Origin: Bin5 sp965220715 | GTDB lineage: Bacteria; Chloroflexota; Anaerolineae; Caldilineales; Caldilineaceae | Reading direction: 5' to 3' | Assembly: GCA_965220715.1 (NCBI GenBank) | Contig: OZ244843.1 | Span: forward strand, 3,968,001-4,032,000 | Length of the DNA stretch: 64,000 bases | Shown here: piece after piece, positions 53,210 through 61,963 of the stretch | Layout of the letters: the number at the start of each line of letters is the position of its first letter | Position numbering within the stretch: position 1 is the stretch's first letter | Program-made: the position numbers and the translations under genes | The notes under the pieces: model-generated | The model's database searches: none | What the model was told of the DNA's origin: nothing | The model's input: the letters and a program-made list of their open reading frames with translations, nothing else

Positions 53210-54940
53210 ATGAAACTTTACCGAACCGGTCTCGGCCTGCTCCTGCTGTTGGCGCTGGTCATCCTGGCGGCTTGCGGCGCGCCGGCAGACGGCGGGATGG
53301 CTGGGGAAGCCCCGGCGGCCGCGGAAGAAGCTACGGCCGACGATGAAGTTGTCGAGATCGAGGAGTCCGAAGAAGAAGCAATGGAGATGAGCGGCGAAAT
53401 CGTGATTAGCATCGCCTCCAACGATGTCCAGACCTATCAGGCGATCGCCGACGCCTACATGGAGATGCATCCGAACGTCGATGTCCTGGTCGAACTCAAG
53501 CCACCGGGCGTGGACTCTTATCTGCAGTGGATACGCTCCCAATTTACGTCGGAAGTGCCGCGCGTTTCGCTGATCGAGTCGCCGCATTTGCGGGAGTTCG
53601 CTCAGGAGGGCCGCCTTGTCGACTGGGGCCCCTACCTCAACAAAGAGAATCCTTACACAGGCGAGAAATGGGAGGACAGCTTCCAAGAGTGGGGTTTGAA
53701 TCTGGTGCGCGACCCCAATACGGGCCAGATGTTCACCATGCCCTACCAGTCGGTTCAGACCTTCTGGGTCTACAACAAGGATCACTTTGAACAGGCCGGC
53801 ATAACCGATGTACCGGCGCGCCCCACCTGGGATCAATTCGTCGAGTGGAATGAGAAGCTGCGCGACGCCGGCATCGTCCCCATCGCCATCGAAGGCACGA
53901 CCGAACAGATCTGGGGCGGCGGCCGCATGCCCTGGTTGATGCGCTCAGCGATGGACCAATATCACCGCGACGAATTGCCGATCATACAGTGCCAGGAAGG
54001 TGACTGGTGCTTCCGCGAGGGGATCGACGACATTTGGACATATGATCCCACCGACGTGCGCAACGATGACCCCGACCGCGTCTCGGTCAATATCGCACGC
54101 CACCTCCTGGCGCTGCGCGAAGGCGAGATCAACTTTAACAACGATTGCACTGTTGAAATGATGACGCAGGTAGGACGTGTCTTCAAGACTGAGAACGGCT
54201 TCGTGCCTGAGGGTTGGACCGGAATGACCGATGCTTATCCGCTCTTCCTGACGCAGGCAGCTGCCATGCGCATGGTGCACGGCGGTATCTACACCAGCCT
54301 GCCCAAGGACATCCGCTCGCTGGCCCAGGGTGAGTACGGCGGTAAGGCTGAAGTAACGGAAGAGGATTCGGCCGCGGCCGTCGAATTTGAATACGGCCGC
54401 TTTGCCTTCCCCACGATCGAAGGACCGTGCGTGCAGGGCACTGCCCGCGCCAATGAGTTGACTTCGGGCTATCTGGCCTTGCCGCTCAAGGACCGCGCCC
54501 AGAACGATTTGGAAGTCGACTTTGCCATGTTCTGGACCAGCCCGCAGGGGATGAAGATTTTTCTCGAAAACAAGCTGGATCAGGAGAACCTCCAGGGTGG
54601 TATCGCTGGTCCGCCCCTGATAAAGAACGTTTCGCTGCCGGGGAAATGGGAGAATCTTTTCGCCCAGAGCGTCTTCATCGGCAACTATGAGAAGCCCGGC
54701 GCGCCCGGCGACGCTGTGGCTCGCGGTTTCTTCAAGTATGAAGAAACCAAACGCGAATGGTCGATCATGGTGCAGGAGTTCTTTGAGGGCAAGCTGACGG
54801 CGGAAGAGTTCGCCGCCGGCTACCAGACACTGCTCGAAGACAACTTTGACGGGATGCTGGAATTCCTCAACCTGACGCACGAGGACCTGGACAACCCTGA
54901 GAAGCGCCCGCCGGGGTGGGTCGCTGCCGGGCCGTACTAA
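53210..54940 (+). CDS. carbohydrate ABC transporter substrate-binding lipoprotein (SBP_bac_1)
   Basis: A 576-residue extracytoplasmic receptor. The lipoprotein signal ends LAACG (Cys22), followed by a Glu-rich linker to about residue 62. Mature-domain features include VISIASNDVQTYQAIADAYM and TFWVYNKDHFEQAG with WDQFVEWNEKLRDAGI. It feeds the two permeases encoded downstream. At 576 residues it is longer than the common 420-450, through insertions in the C-terminal half. ATG 53210 has GGAAG 9 bp upstream. Confidence 0.92.
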   Translation: MKLYRTGLGLLLLLALVILAACGAPADGGMAGEAPAAAEEATADDEVVEIEESEEEAMEMSGEIVISIASNDVQTYQAIADAYMEMHPNVDVLVELKPPGVDSYLQWIRSQFTSEVPRVSLIESPHLREFAQEGRLVDWGPYLNKENPYTGEKWEDSFQEWGLNLVRDPNTGQMFTMPYQSVQTFWVYNKDHFEQAGITDVPARPTWDQFVEWNEKLRDAGIVPIAIEGTTEQIWGGGRMPWLMRSAMDQYHRDELPIIQCQEGDWCFREGIDDIWTYDPTDVRNDDPDRVSVNIARHLLALREGEINFNNDCTVEMMTQVGRVFKTENGFVPEGWTGMTDAYPLFLTQAAAMRMVHGGIYTSLPKDIRSLAQGEYGGKAEVTEEDSAAAVEFEYGRFAFPTIEGPCVQGTARANELTSGYLALPLKDRAQNDLEVDFAMFWTSPQGMKIFLENKLDQENLQGGIAGPPLIKNVSLPGKWENLFAQSVFIGNYEKPGAPGDAVARGFFKYEETKREWSIMVQEFFEGKLTAEEFAAGYQTLLEDNFDGMLEFLNLTHEDLDNPEKRPPGWVAAGPY

Positions 54941-55004
54941 GAGGCAAATGCCGCCGTCCGTGGAGGATGGAGGACAGATGTCCAGCTTTCGCTAACGGCT
55001 ATCT

Positions 55005-57107
55005 ATGGCTATATCTTTGAGTCGCGTACTGGCGACAGTTCGTTCAAAGTATCGTTCACCAGGCATGCCGCTCCTTCACAGGAGCGGCATGTCGTGTTGG
55101 CGAACAGGTGGTAGCTCTGTCCAGCTCAGGCCGGCAGTTTGCAGCATTGCGCTCGCTGCTGCCCTTCTGTTGGGCCTTGCTCTGCCTCTTGCCGCACAGT
55201 CCCCTGAAGGCCTGCTGTGGGGACAAGACACAGGCAACCGCATAGAGGCTATCGCCCTCACGGAGGACGGTGGCCGCGTTGCAATCGGCAGCCGCGATAA
55301 TACATTGCGGGTGTTCGACGAGTCCGGCGGGTTGCTGTGGCCGTTCGAGGCAGAAAACAGTATTCTGGGAGTGGACATTTCCCCCGACGGGCTGTGGCTG
55401 GCCGTTGCGTCAGAGGATCGCTTCGTCTATTTTCTCGACGGGGAAGGTAATCAACTGTGGCAGTTCAAGGCTGCTCGGCCGATGAACAATGCGGCAGTTG
55501 CCAGCGACGGCTCCCTCATCGCGGCTACATCCGATGATCTGACCGTCTATGCCCTCGACAGTGAGGGAAACTTGCTCTGGCAAGAGGAGTTGGGCATTGG
55601 CGTGCAGGCTGTCGACATCTACGGCAGCGGCGAACAGGCCCGCGTCGTAATTGGTTCCGATGACGGGCTGATAACCATTTACAGCCGCACCGGAAAGGCT
55701 TTGCTCCAAACCGGTCTTGACTACAGCGTTCAATCAGTTTCGGTGACGCCGAACGGTTCCCGCATTCTGGCGGGGTCAGGAGACGGTACAGCAATTCTGC
55801 TCAACGGCGCCAACGGCAAAGAACTGTGGCGCTTTGAAGCCGAGGATGCCATAGTCAGCGTCGCGCTCGCGGCGGACGGGTCCAGCGCATTGGTCGGTTC
55901 GGAGGACGGCAGCGCATACTTGCTGGCCGCCGATGGCTCGCTCACGCACCGTTTCCGACAGGAGTCAGATGTATTGAGCGTCGCCCTGGCAGGTGATGGC
56001 AGCCGCTTGGCCGTTGGAACCGTCGACGGCGCGGCCCGATCCTATGACCGGGCCGCGGCTGTGACTGGAGCGGCGCGGTCGACGGCCCAACGTCAACGAC
56101 TTCTTCTCATTCTGGTAGGCGTAGTCGCGCTGCTAACGCTGCTGGCCATATGGGCTGCCCGCAACACAGCCGCAGGCCAACAGATCTACCAGCGCAGCGC
56201 GGCCGGCCCGGTGGGCCTCCTGCAAACGATGTGGGGGGCGCGGCTTTCTTACATCTTGATCTTGCCGACACTGGCTCTGCTGTTGACCTTCAACTACTAT
56301 CCCGCCTTTTCCGGGCTCTATCACGCATTCACCAAGTGGAGTCCCGGCGTCAGCACGGAGTGGGTTGGACTTGCCAACTTTCAGTTCCTGCTGGAGGATC
56401 GTTTCTTTCTCTCGGGCTTCCGCAACGCCGCCATCCTGGTCGTCGTCTCGATAGCAAAGACGATGACTTTCCCGCTGTTGGTGGCCGAATTGATTTTCAA
56501 CGTGCGCAACAGATTCTCCCAGTACTGGTTCCGTACGCTCTTCGTCGTGCCAATTGTTCTGCCGGCTGTGGTCGAGATCCTGGTCTGGAACAACATCTAC
56601 GACCCCGCCATCGGCCTCCTCAACGAGAGCCTGAAGCTCTTCGGCCTGGAAGAATTCACACGTGTATGGTACGGAGACGCCAGCGTGTCGTTGGGCGCGA
56701 TCATCTTTATCGGCGTTCCGTGGGTGAACGCATTCGCCCTGCTCATTTTCTACGGCGGCCTCATTTCGATTTCCAACGAGATTATCGACGCCAGTCGCGT
56801 CGACGGAGCCAGCACCTGGCGCCGCTTCTGGACTATCGACCTGCCCCTGCTTATGGGCCAAATCAAGCTGCTGCTGATTCTCAATTTCATCAACGCTGTA
56901 CAGACATTCGAGCTGGTCTTCCTCACGACCGGCGGCGGGCCCGGCGCCGCCACCTATACACCGGCGCTGGAACTCTACTACCTGGCGATGCGCATGGATC
57001 GCATGGGCGTGGCCTCGGCCATCGGCATGATTCTCTTCTTTATTATTCTGGCGGGCACAATCATCAATATTCGATACGTCCGTTCCTCCACCGAATATGA
57101 GGCCTGA
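55005..57107 (+). CDS. sugar ABC transporter permease (UgpA/MalF type) with N-terminal beta-propeller
   Basis: A fusion of up to 700 residues. After a signal-like segment (SIALAAALLLGLALPLAAQ, about 45-63) come seven or so PQQ/WD-like repeats of GxxVAIGS..TLRVFDESG..LW type (to about 350). Then a membrane anchor (LLLILVGVVALLTLLAIWAA), a linker, and a complete six-helix permease (about 410-700) with EAA loop NEIIDASRVDGASTWRRFWT near 590-609. The propeller should lie outside the membrane beside the binding protein. Start is uncertain: ATG 55005, 55065 or 55089; the last two sit in the arms of a perfect hairpin. Confidence 0.88.
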   Translation: MAISLSRVLATVRSKYRSPGMPLLHRSGMSCWRTGGSSVQLRPAVCSIALAAALLLGLALPLAAQSPEGLLWGQDTGNRIEAIALTEDGGRVAIGSRDNTLRVFDESGGLLWPFEAENSILGVDISPDGLWLAVASEDRFVYFLDGEGNQLWQFKAARPMNNAAVASDGSLIAATSDDLTVYALDSEGNLLWQEELGIGVQAVDIYGSGEQARVVIGSDDGLITIYSRTGKALLQTGLDYSVQSVSVTPNGSRILAGSGDGTAILLNGANGKELWRFEAEDAIVSVALAADGSSALVGSEDGSAYLLAADGSLTHRFRQESDVLSVALAGDGSRLAVGTVDGAARSYDRAAAVTGAARSTAQRQRLLLILVGVVALLTLLAIWAARNTAAGQQIYQRSAAGPVGLLQTMWGARLSYILILPTLALLLTFNYYPAFSGLYHAFTKWSPGVSTEWVGLANFQFLLEDRFFLSGFRNAAILVVVSIAKTMTFPLLVAELIFNVRNRFSQYWFRTLFVVPIVLPAVVEILVWNNIYDPAIGLLNESLKLFGLEEFTRVWYGDASVSLGAIIFIGVPWVNAFALLIFYGGLISISNEIIDASRVDGASTWRRFWTIDLPLLMGQIKLLLILNFINAVQTFELVFLTTGGGPGAATYTPALELYYLAMRMDRMGVASAIGMILFFIILAGTIINIRYVRSSTEYEA
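55062..55093 (+). promoter_or_regulatory. perfect stem-loop at the translation start of the propeller-permease gene
   Basis: Arms CATGCCGCTCCT (55064-55075) and AGGAGCGGCATG (55080-55091) form a 12-bp perfect stem with a TCAC loop, extendable by two pairs. Both arms contain an in-frame ATG and the right arm an AGGAG. It could mask translation or be a small mobile palindrome; no T run follows. Confidence 0.55.
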
Positions 57108-58047
57108 AATGGTATCGGAACGGGGACAGAAGGAGAAGGAACAGGCTCTTCAGGCCGCCGGCGGCGGCCAAAAGGCCGAAATCGCTGACGGGAGCGTGCG
57201 CGCGGCGCCCCTCTCTCTGCGACCCCTTCAGTTGAGCGGCGGACAGTTTCTCTTATACGCCGTGCTGCTCCTGCTAATCTTCATTACTTTTATACCTATT
57301 CTCTACCTGGTAGTGCTCGCTCTAAAGGACAATGGCCAGATTTATGGACGATTCTGGTCTCTGCCCAATCCCTATCGCTGGATAAATTTCACTCTGGGCT
57401 CCCTGGCAATCTGGCGGCCGATTCTCAACTCGATCCTGACCTCCGGCACTTCAACCATGGTTACGGTCGTGCTCGCCAGCCTGAGCGGCTATGTTTTCGC
57501 CCGCCACCGCTTCCCCGGCAAGGAGTTTTTATATACAGGAATCCTCGCCCTACTGATGATCCCGCCGATTCTGACGCTGATCCCCGCCTATGTGCTGATC
57601 CTGAACTTGGGGCTGGAGAACACGTACTGGGCCCTGATTCTGCCGTGGACATCGGGCGGGCAGGTGTTTGCACTACTGCTCTGCCGCAGCTTTTTCGCTA
57701 CCCTACCCGAGGAGTTCTTCGACGCCGCCCGCATCGACGGCGCAACCGAATTGCAGAGCTTCGCCCAGATCGCGGTGCCGCTTTCCATGCCGATCCTGGT
57801 AACGGTCGCGGTCGTACGGCTGGTCACAACATACAACCAGTTTATGTGGCCCCTTGTCGTCATCTCCAGCCCGAAACGCCAGGTCGTGGCAGTGGCCCTG
57901 ACCCAATTCACATCCGAGATCGGTGTCACCGACCTCGGCCCGCAGATGGCAGGCTACATCCTGGCATCCGTTCCCCTGATCGTTCTGTTTTCCTTCGGCA
58001 TGAGACACTATGTGCGCGGCCTGACCGCCGGCGGTTTGAAAGCCTAG
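57097..58047 (+). CDS. sugar ABC transporter permease (UgpE/MalG type)
   Basis: The 316-residue second permease of the importer. A hydrophilic N-tail of about 45 residues precedes six helices; the EAA loop is EEFFDAARIDGATELQSFAQ near 205-224, and the C-terminal part ends HYVRGLTAGGLKA, typical of MalG-like proteins. Its ATG 57097 overlaps the end of the preceding gene, so translation is coupled; ATG 57109 is an alternative. No ATPase gene is in the cluster; a shared MsmK/UgpC-type ATPase encoded elsewhere is expected. Confidence 0.93.
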   Translation: MRPEMVSERGQKEKEQALQAAGGGQKAEIADGSVRAAPLSLRPLQLSGGQFLLYAVLLLLIFITFIPILYLVVLALKDNGQIYGRFWSLPNPYRWINFTLGSLAIWRPILNSILTSGTSTMVTVVLASLSGYVFARHRFPGKEFLYTGILALLMIPPILTLIPAYVLILNLGLENTYWALILPWTSGGQVFALLLCRSFFATLPEEFFDAARIDGATELQSFAQIAVPLSMPILVTVAVVRLVTTYNQFMWPLVVISSPKRQVVAVALTQFTSEIGVTDLGPQMAGYILASVPLIVLFSFGMRHYVRGLTAGGLKA

Positions 58048-58086
58048 TCTCATAGTCAACACGCAATATATATCCGAGGTATTCAC

Positions 58087-59130
58087 ATGGATAAAGTACG
58101 CATCGGCGTCCTGAGTCACGCCCACGGCCACAGCAATGCCTACTGCCGCAAGATGCTGGGATTCGAGGATGTTGAACTTGTGGCTTGCTGGGACGACAAC
58201 GAGCAAAGGGGACGGGAAGCTGCCGCCGCGTTCGGCATGGAATACCGCGCCGACTCCGAGGCCATTACCTCCGACCCAAATATCGACGCTGTGATCGTCG
58301 CTACGGAGACAAACCGCCATGCCCAGTTCGTGGAGCAGGCCGCCGCAGCCGGCAAGGCGATCCTCTGCCAGAAGCCGCTGGCGACGACGCTCGCCGACTG
58401 TGACCGCATAATCGAAGCCGTCCGGCGCAGCGGTGTAAAGTTCAGCGTGGCCTTCCAGATGCGGCAGGACCCGGTCAACCGCAAGATCAAGGAGTTGGTG
58501 GACGCAAAAGCAGTTGGAGAAATCGCGGTTGTGCGGCGGCGGCACTGCATCGGCGTCCTCAACAACGAGGCATTTTTCACCGGCCCCTCCCGCTGGCATA
58601 TCGATCCAGTCGCCAACGTTGGCATGTTTTTCGACGACGCCATCCACGCGGCCGACTGGTTCTACTGGACGTTCGGCCCGGCAAAACGGGTCATGGCCGA
58701 AATCGATAATGTTGTCACCAAGCTCGCGCCTGACGACAACGGCGTCGCGCTCTTTCGTTTCGAGAGCGGCGCAATCGGCACGCTATTCAATGGCTCCACA
58801 ACGGTCGCCGGCGTGAATACGACCGAGATATACGGCTCCGAAGGCACGATTATCCAGGACTACGGTGACGCCGTCTCCACTTCGCTGCCGCGGCCGCGAG
58901 GCGTCGCGCCGTTGCGCATGATCCGCCAGGGCGACAGCGATTGGGAGGAGTTTCATCTGCCGATCCCAGCGATCCAGGGGGAGAGGATTGCGGGCGTGCC
59001 GAGACCGTTTATTGACTATGTGCGCGGGTTGAGCGACGAGCATGTCAGCGCCGAGGAAGGGCGCAAGTCTGTGGAAATGATCTTGGGGGCGTATCGTTCG
59101 GCGCGCGAGGGCCGGCGGATTTCGCTTTAG
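58087..59130 (+). CDS. Gfo/Idh/MocA family oxidoreductase (second)
   Basis: A 347-residue oxidoreductase. The N-terminal nucleotide-binding region reads IGVLSHAHGHSNAYCR in place of GxGxxG, a variant seen in some MocA-like proteins. The expected EKP motif is ILCQKPLA (about 95-102), and WHIDPVANVGMFFDDAIHAAD carries the family's substrate-site residues. It closes the plus-strand cluster, 39 bp after the second permease gene, and with the oxidoreductase at 51221 could interconvert keto and hydroxy forms of a sugar or inositol. Confidence 0.9.
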   Translation: MDKVRIGVLSHAHGHSNAYCRKMLGFEDVELVACWDDNEQRGREAAAAFGMEYRADSEAITSDPNIDAVIVATETNRHAQFVEQAAAAGKAILCQKPLATTLADCDRIIEAVRRSGVKFSVAFQMRQDPVNRKIKELVDAKAVGEIAVVRRRHCIGVLNNEAFFTGPSRWHIDPVANVGMFFDDAIHAADWFYWTFGPAKRVMAEIDNVVTKLAPDDNGVALFRFESGAIGTLFNGSTTVAGVNTTEIYGSEGTIIQDYGDAVSTSLPRPRGVAPLRMIRQGDSDWEEFHLPIPAIQGERIAGVPRPFIDYVRGLSDEHVSAEEGRKSVEMILGAYRSAREGRRISL

Positions 59131-59244
59131 AGGCCGCGTTTGCGCGCCGCACAAGAAACGCAGAAAAAAGGTGGGGGAGTGAGGTTAGTATCCCTCGCGT
59201 GACAGCATGCAAAGTTCCAAATTGGGCGGCATCCCGGCTAATTT

Positions 59245-59412
59245 TCAGGCTATCTCCTGCCACTCGTCAATAATCTGGCACAATTCGCTATAGACCTCGC
59301 TTTCATCGTCACCGTGACAACAAGGCCCAATTATGCCAGGACATCGACCAATGAAACATTGGTCCTCGTCCGACCATTCAACTATGCCGGGATACTTCGT
59401 GTCGTCACTCAT
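59245..59412 (-). CDS. short HicB-like antitoxin-type protein
   Basis: A 55-residue protein from ATG 59412: YPGIVEWSDEDQCFIGRCPG then GDDESEVYSELCQIIDEWQE. The y.g.vewsded..fig..P.i.G....G....Ea...l...i..W pattern is that of HicB proteins. It lacks the C-terminal DNA-binding tail and there is no HicA gene next to it. It starts just after the stop of the isomerase gene on the same strand, with a 1-bp gap. Confidence 0.7.
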   Translation of the reverse strand: MSDDTKYPGIVEWSDEDQCFIGRCPGIIGPCCHGDDESEVYSELCQIIDEWQEIA

Positions 59413-59413
59413 T

Positions 59414-60298
59414 TCAAATCAGTGGCAGCAGCGTCTTTGCCGTCTCTTCTACCAGCCAGCTGTAGAACTCCTCCGACAGCACACCGCTGCCGTGGTCCTG
59501 GATGAATTGCAACTGTTCGGGAGTCAGTTCCTGCTCCGCGGCGGCCACGGCGTTCTGGTAAGGATTTGCCGGCGTGCGATCCAGAGGCGCGACAAACTCC
59601 ACCGTCAGCGCGCCGTCGTAACCGATCTCCTTTAGCGTGCTTACGATCAGCGGCCAGTCCAGGGCGCCCATGCCGCAGGCCATGCGGTTGTTGTCGGCCA
59701 CATGAAAGTCGACCAGGCGGTCTTTCGAGTTCTTGATCGCCTCGATCATGTTGGCCTCTTCGATGTTCAGGTGAAACGTGTCGATGCAGACACCGCAGTC
59801 CGGGCCAACCTGCTCGGCCAACAGCACGGCCTGGTCGGCACGATTGAGGAAGTTGGTCTCGAAGCGGTTGAGCGGCTCCAGCGCCATGCGAATTCCTTCC
59901 TTCTGCGCGTGGGCATAGACCTCCTTCAGGCTCTCAACCGCCCAGGCCCACTCCTGTTCCGGCGTATCCATGGCCGCGACCTTGCCCACCTGCGACGGTA
60001 CGATAGTCATTTCGTAGCCGTCCAACTCCTTCGCCATCGTGATGCAGTCATTGAGGTATTTGATAGAAGTAGCGCGTACGGCCTCGTCGGCGTGGATCAG
60101 GTCCCTTCCCTCAAACATCAGCGAGACCGCGCCCCAGCAGGCAATTCCGTTATCGGCCAGTAGCTTGCGAAGCTCCTTCGTATCGAAAACTTCCGGCTCT
60201 CCGCTAAGCTCGATACTCTTGTAACCGTAGCGGGCCAACCGCCTGATAGTTACATCGATCGGTTCTGCGCGCATCCAATTGTGCATGGATAGATGCAT
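59414..60298 (-). CDS. sugar phosphate isomerase/epimerase (AP-endonuclease-2-like TIM barrel)
   Basis: A 294-residue xylose-isomerase-like barrel. Metal-binding positions are visible: Glu in IRMALEPLNRFETNFLNRAD (near 136-155), the CIDTFHLNIEE segment with Asp/His near 173-181, DFHVADNNRMACGMGALDWP near 197-216 and YDGALTVEFVAP near 230-240. These match D-tagatose/D-psicose 3-epimerase and inosose-type isomerases. It converges on the second oxidoreductase gene and probably handles the same sugar. Confidence 0.9.
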   Translation of the reverse strand: MHLSMHNWMRAEPIDVTIRRLARYGYKSIELSGEPEVFDTKELRKLLADNGIACWGAVSLMFEGRDLIHADEAVRATSIKYLNDCITMAKELDGYEMTIVPSQVGKVAAMDTPEQEWAWAVESLKEVYAHAQKEGIRMALEPLNRFETNFLNRADQAVLLAEQVGPDCGVCIDTFHLNIEEANMIEAIKNSKDRLVDFHVADNNRMACGMGALDWPLIVSTLKEIGYDGALTVEFVAPLDRTPANPYQNAVAAAEQELTPEQLQFIQDHGSGVLSEEFYSWLVEETAKTLLPLI

Positions 60299-60361
60299 GG
60301 ATTCTCTCCTGTGGTTGCTGTCCGTTCACTAGTTGCTGCCATTGCATACTTATTGGTCAGC

Positions 60362-60877
60362 CTAATCTGACGTCGGTTCAGGTCGCATACCAACCCAATT
60401 GATTTCGAGATCTGCCTTCGTCAGCAGTAAGGTGCTCAGGTCGCCCACATGCTGCTGCAGATGGCGGATGTTGTAAATCTGGAGTTCCATCTTGTCGAAG
60501 GGCAGCCAGTGGAAGCCGGACGGTGCGCTCAGGTCGATCGACGGCACGGTGCGATCTACATGCGATCGGCAGTAGTAGATATAGGCCAGAATCTCCTGAC
60601 GGCGGTATGGTTTATCGGCCGCGGGCTGCGTATGGGGCGGCCAAGGCGTCGGCCCAAGGAATTGGTACCCTTCTCGGCCCTCTTCCCACAGCGTCATTTC
60701 TTCCTCAGACGGCTGCAGATAGAGATCTACGAAGAAAAGGGCATGGTATGCCACGCGCCAGAACGGATTCGTCTGTCCGGGGACATTCCACAGTTCCTCA
60801 GGACAGGTACATACGGTCTGCTCCATCATTGACAGGGCGGCGTGGAATTGGGAGGCGACCGACTTGCGAATATCCAT
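60362..60877 (-). CDS. DinB-like four-helix protein
   Basis: A 171-residue protein. An N-terminal helix (SVASQFHAALSMMEQTV) leads to FWRVAYHALFFVDLYL with a His in the second helix, and IYNIRHLQQHVGDLSTLLL with further His residues in the last helix. This three-histidine layout is that of DinB/YfiT metal-binding bundles. The function (thiol-dependent enzyme or stress protein) is unknown. It lies 63 bp upstream of the isomerase start, same strand. Confidence 0.82.
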   Translation of the reverse strand: MDIRKSVASQFHAALSMMEQTVCTCPEELWNVPGQTNPFWRVAYHALFFVDLYLQPSEEEMTLWEEGREGYQFLGPTPWPPHTQPAADKPYRRQEILAYIYYCRSHVDRTVPSIDLSAPSGFHWLPFDKMELQIYNIRHLQQHVGDLSTLLLTKADLEINWVGMRPEPTSD

Positions 60878-61026
60878 TTCAGAAAATCCTTTCAGAAAAA
60901 ATGTGCATGGGATAGGACGTAGGCTACCTGAACCACGTAGACGGTCAGGTTGCGCCCCCTTGCGGGTGGAGTGTGTCCATTGTAATGAGCAGCCATTTCT
61001 CTGTCAATGATACCGGTGCGGAAAAG

Positions 61027-61267
61027 CAGGGCAATCGCATATAAATTCGGACGCCACAATAGCCCACTAGGGGCGCCCCTACCAATTGTCAAACTTTTTC
61101 GCACAAGAGACCGGCCTCCAGTCGCCATAAGCTATTGGAATTTGCGACTGCGCACTATGATTTACACAGTTCTCGGCGTTTGGCCCTGAGAAGAGCGCCC
61201 ACAAGGGGCGCCCCTACCCGATTTCGGCAGCCTCACGAGGTTTTTCTCATTTGATGCATTTGCCCTG
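61027..61267. repeat. MITE-like dispersed repeat, solo copy (241 bp)
   Basis: Left end CAGGGCAATCGCAT, right end TGATGCATTTGCCCTG, which are imperfect inverted repeats (12 of 14 match). The body shares blocks with 17119-17352. It also holds two AGGGGCGCCCCTAC palindromes (61069 and 61205). No gene inside; the rest of the 635-bp gap shows nothing else of note. Confidence 0.75.
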
Positions 61268-61512
61268 TGTGGAAGAGTGCGTCCCGTACTGGCGTTCTTG
61301 GCTACTGGCAGATCCGCTGCTGCCTTCGTCTCCATGCCAGGCAGGCGCGCCGCCACTTGACAAAAAAACCCCTTAGTGACGCCTTGGGTTGACATTGCGC
61401 ATTGCGCGAATGACCCCTACGTCGGCACGACGATTTCTGGACAAGAATCGGTAAGACTGCTACGCTACAGGGTAAATTGCCTCCGGCCTTTTGACGATTC
61501 CAAAGGAGAGGG

Positions 61513-61917
61513 ATGCCGGAAACCAGCCACGATGCACTGATTCCAAAGGCGGTCTACCGCTTTGCCCGCACGCCTAACATTCGCTACTATCGGGCAGAGC
61601 AAACGCGCTCCGGCATCGACTTCCTCTACCCGATTAGCGTCAACGGCTCGCGCATTGTCGACACCAGCCGAGGCGGTCGCGACTACGTTATTCTTTATCT
61701 TCTGACGAAGTGGGGCAAGCTGGCCGCAGGCGGCTATTGGCTGAATCCGAGGAAGATTTTTGAGAAGGCCTACGTCACCGATGCCACGCCGGCCGATCTT
61801 GTTCTTGTAGCAGAAAGAGTCGAAGACCTGCCGGACGCGCATCTCATCTTGGATGACGTACTCAACCGGGCGGAGGTAGAAGTAGACATGGAAGTGTGGG
61901 GGAGCGCACTTGAATGA
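61513..61917 (+). CDS. conserved protein of unknown function
   Basis: A 134-residue protein with no motif I recognise. The start IPKAVYRFARTPNIRYYRAEQ and the middle SRGGRDYVILYLLTKWGKLAAGG suggest a mixed alpha/beta fold. It has a good GGAGAGGG site 5 bp before ATG. It precedes hisI by 46 bp on the same strand and may be cotranscribed with it, but nothing links it to histidine synthesis. Confidence 0.6.
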   Translation: MPETSHDALIPKAVYRFARTPNIRYYRAEQTRSGIDFLYPISVNGSRIVDTSRGGRDYVILYLLTKWGKLAAGGYWLNPRKIFEKAYVTDATPADLVLVAERVEDLPDAHLILDDVLNRAEVEVDMEVWGSALE

Positions 61918-61963
61918 GCCGGCGCCATGTACACTACCCCGAATTGAGCGGAAGAGAAACCCC

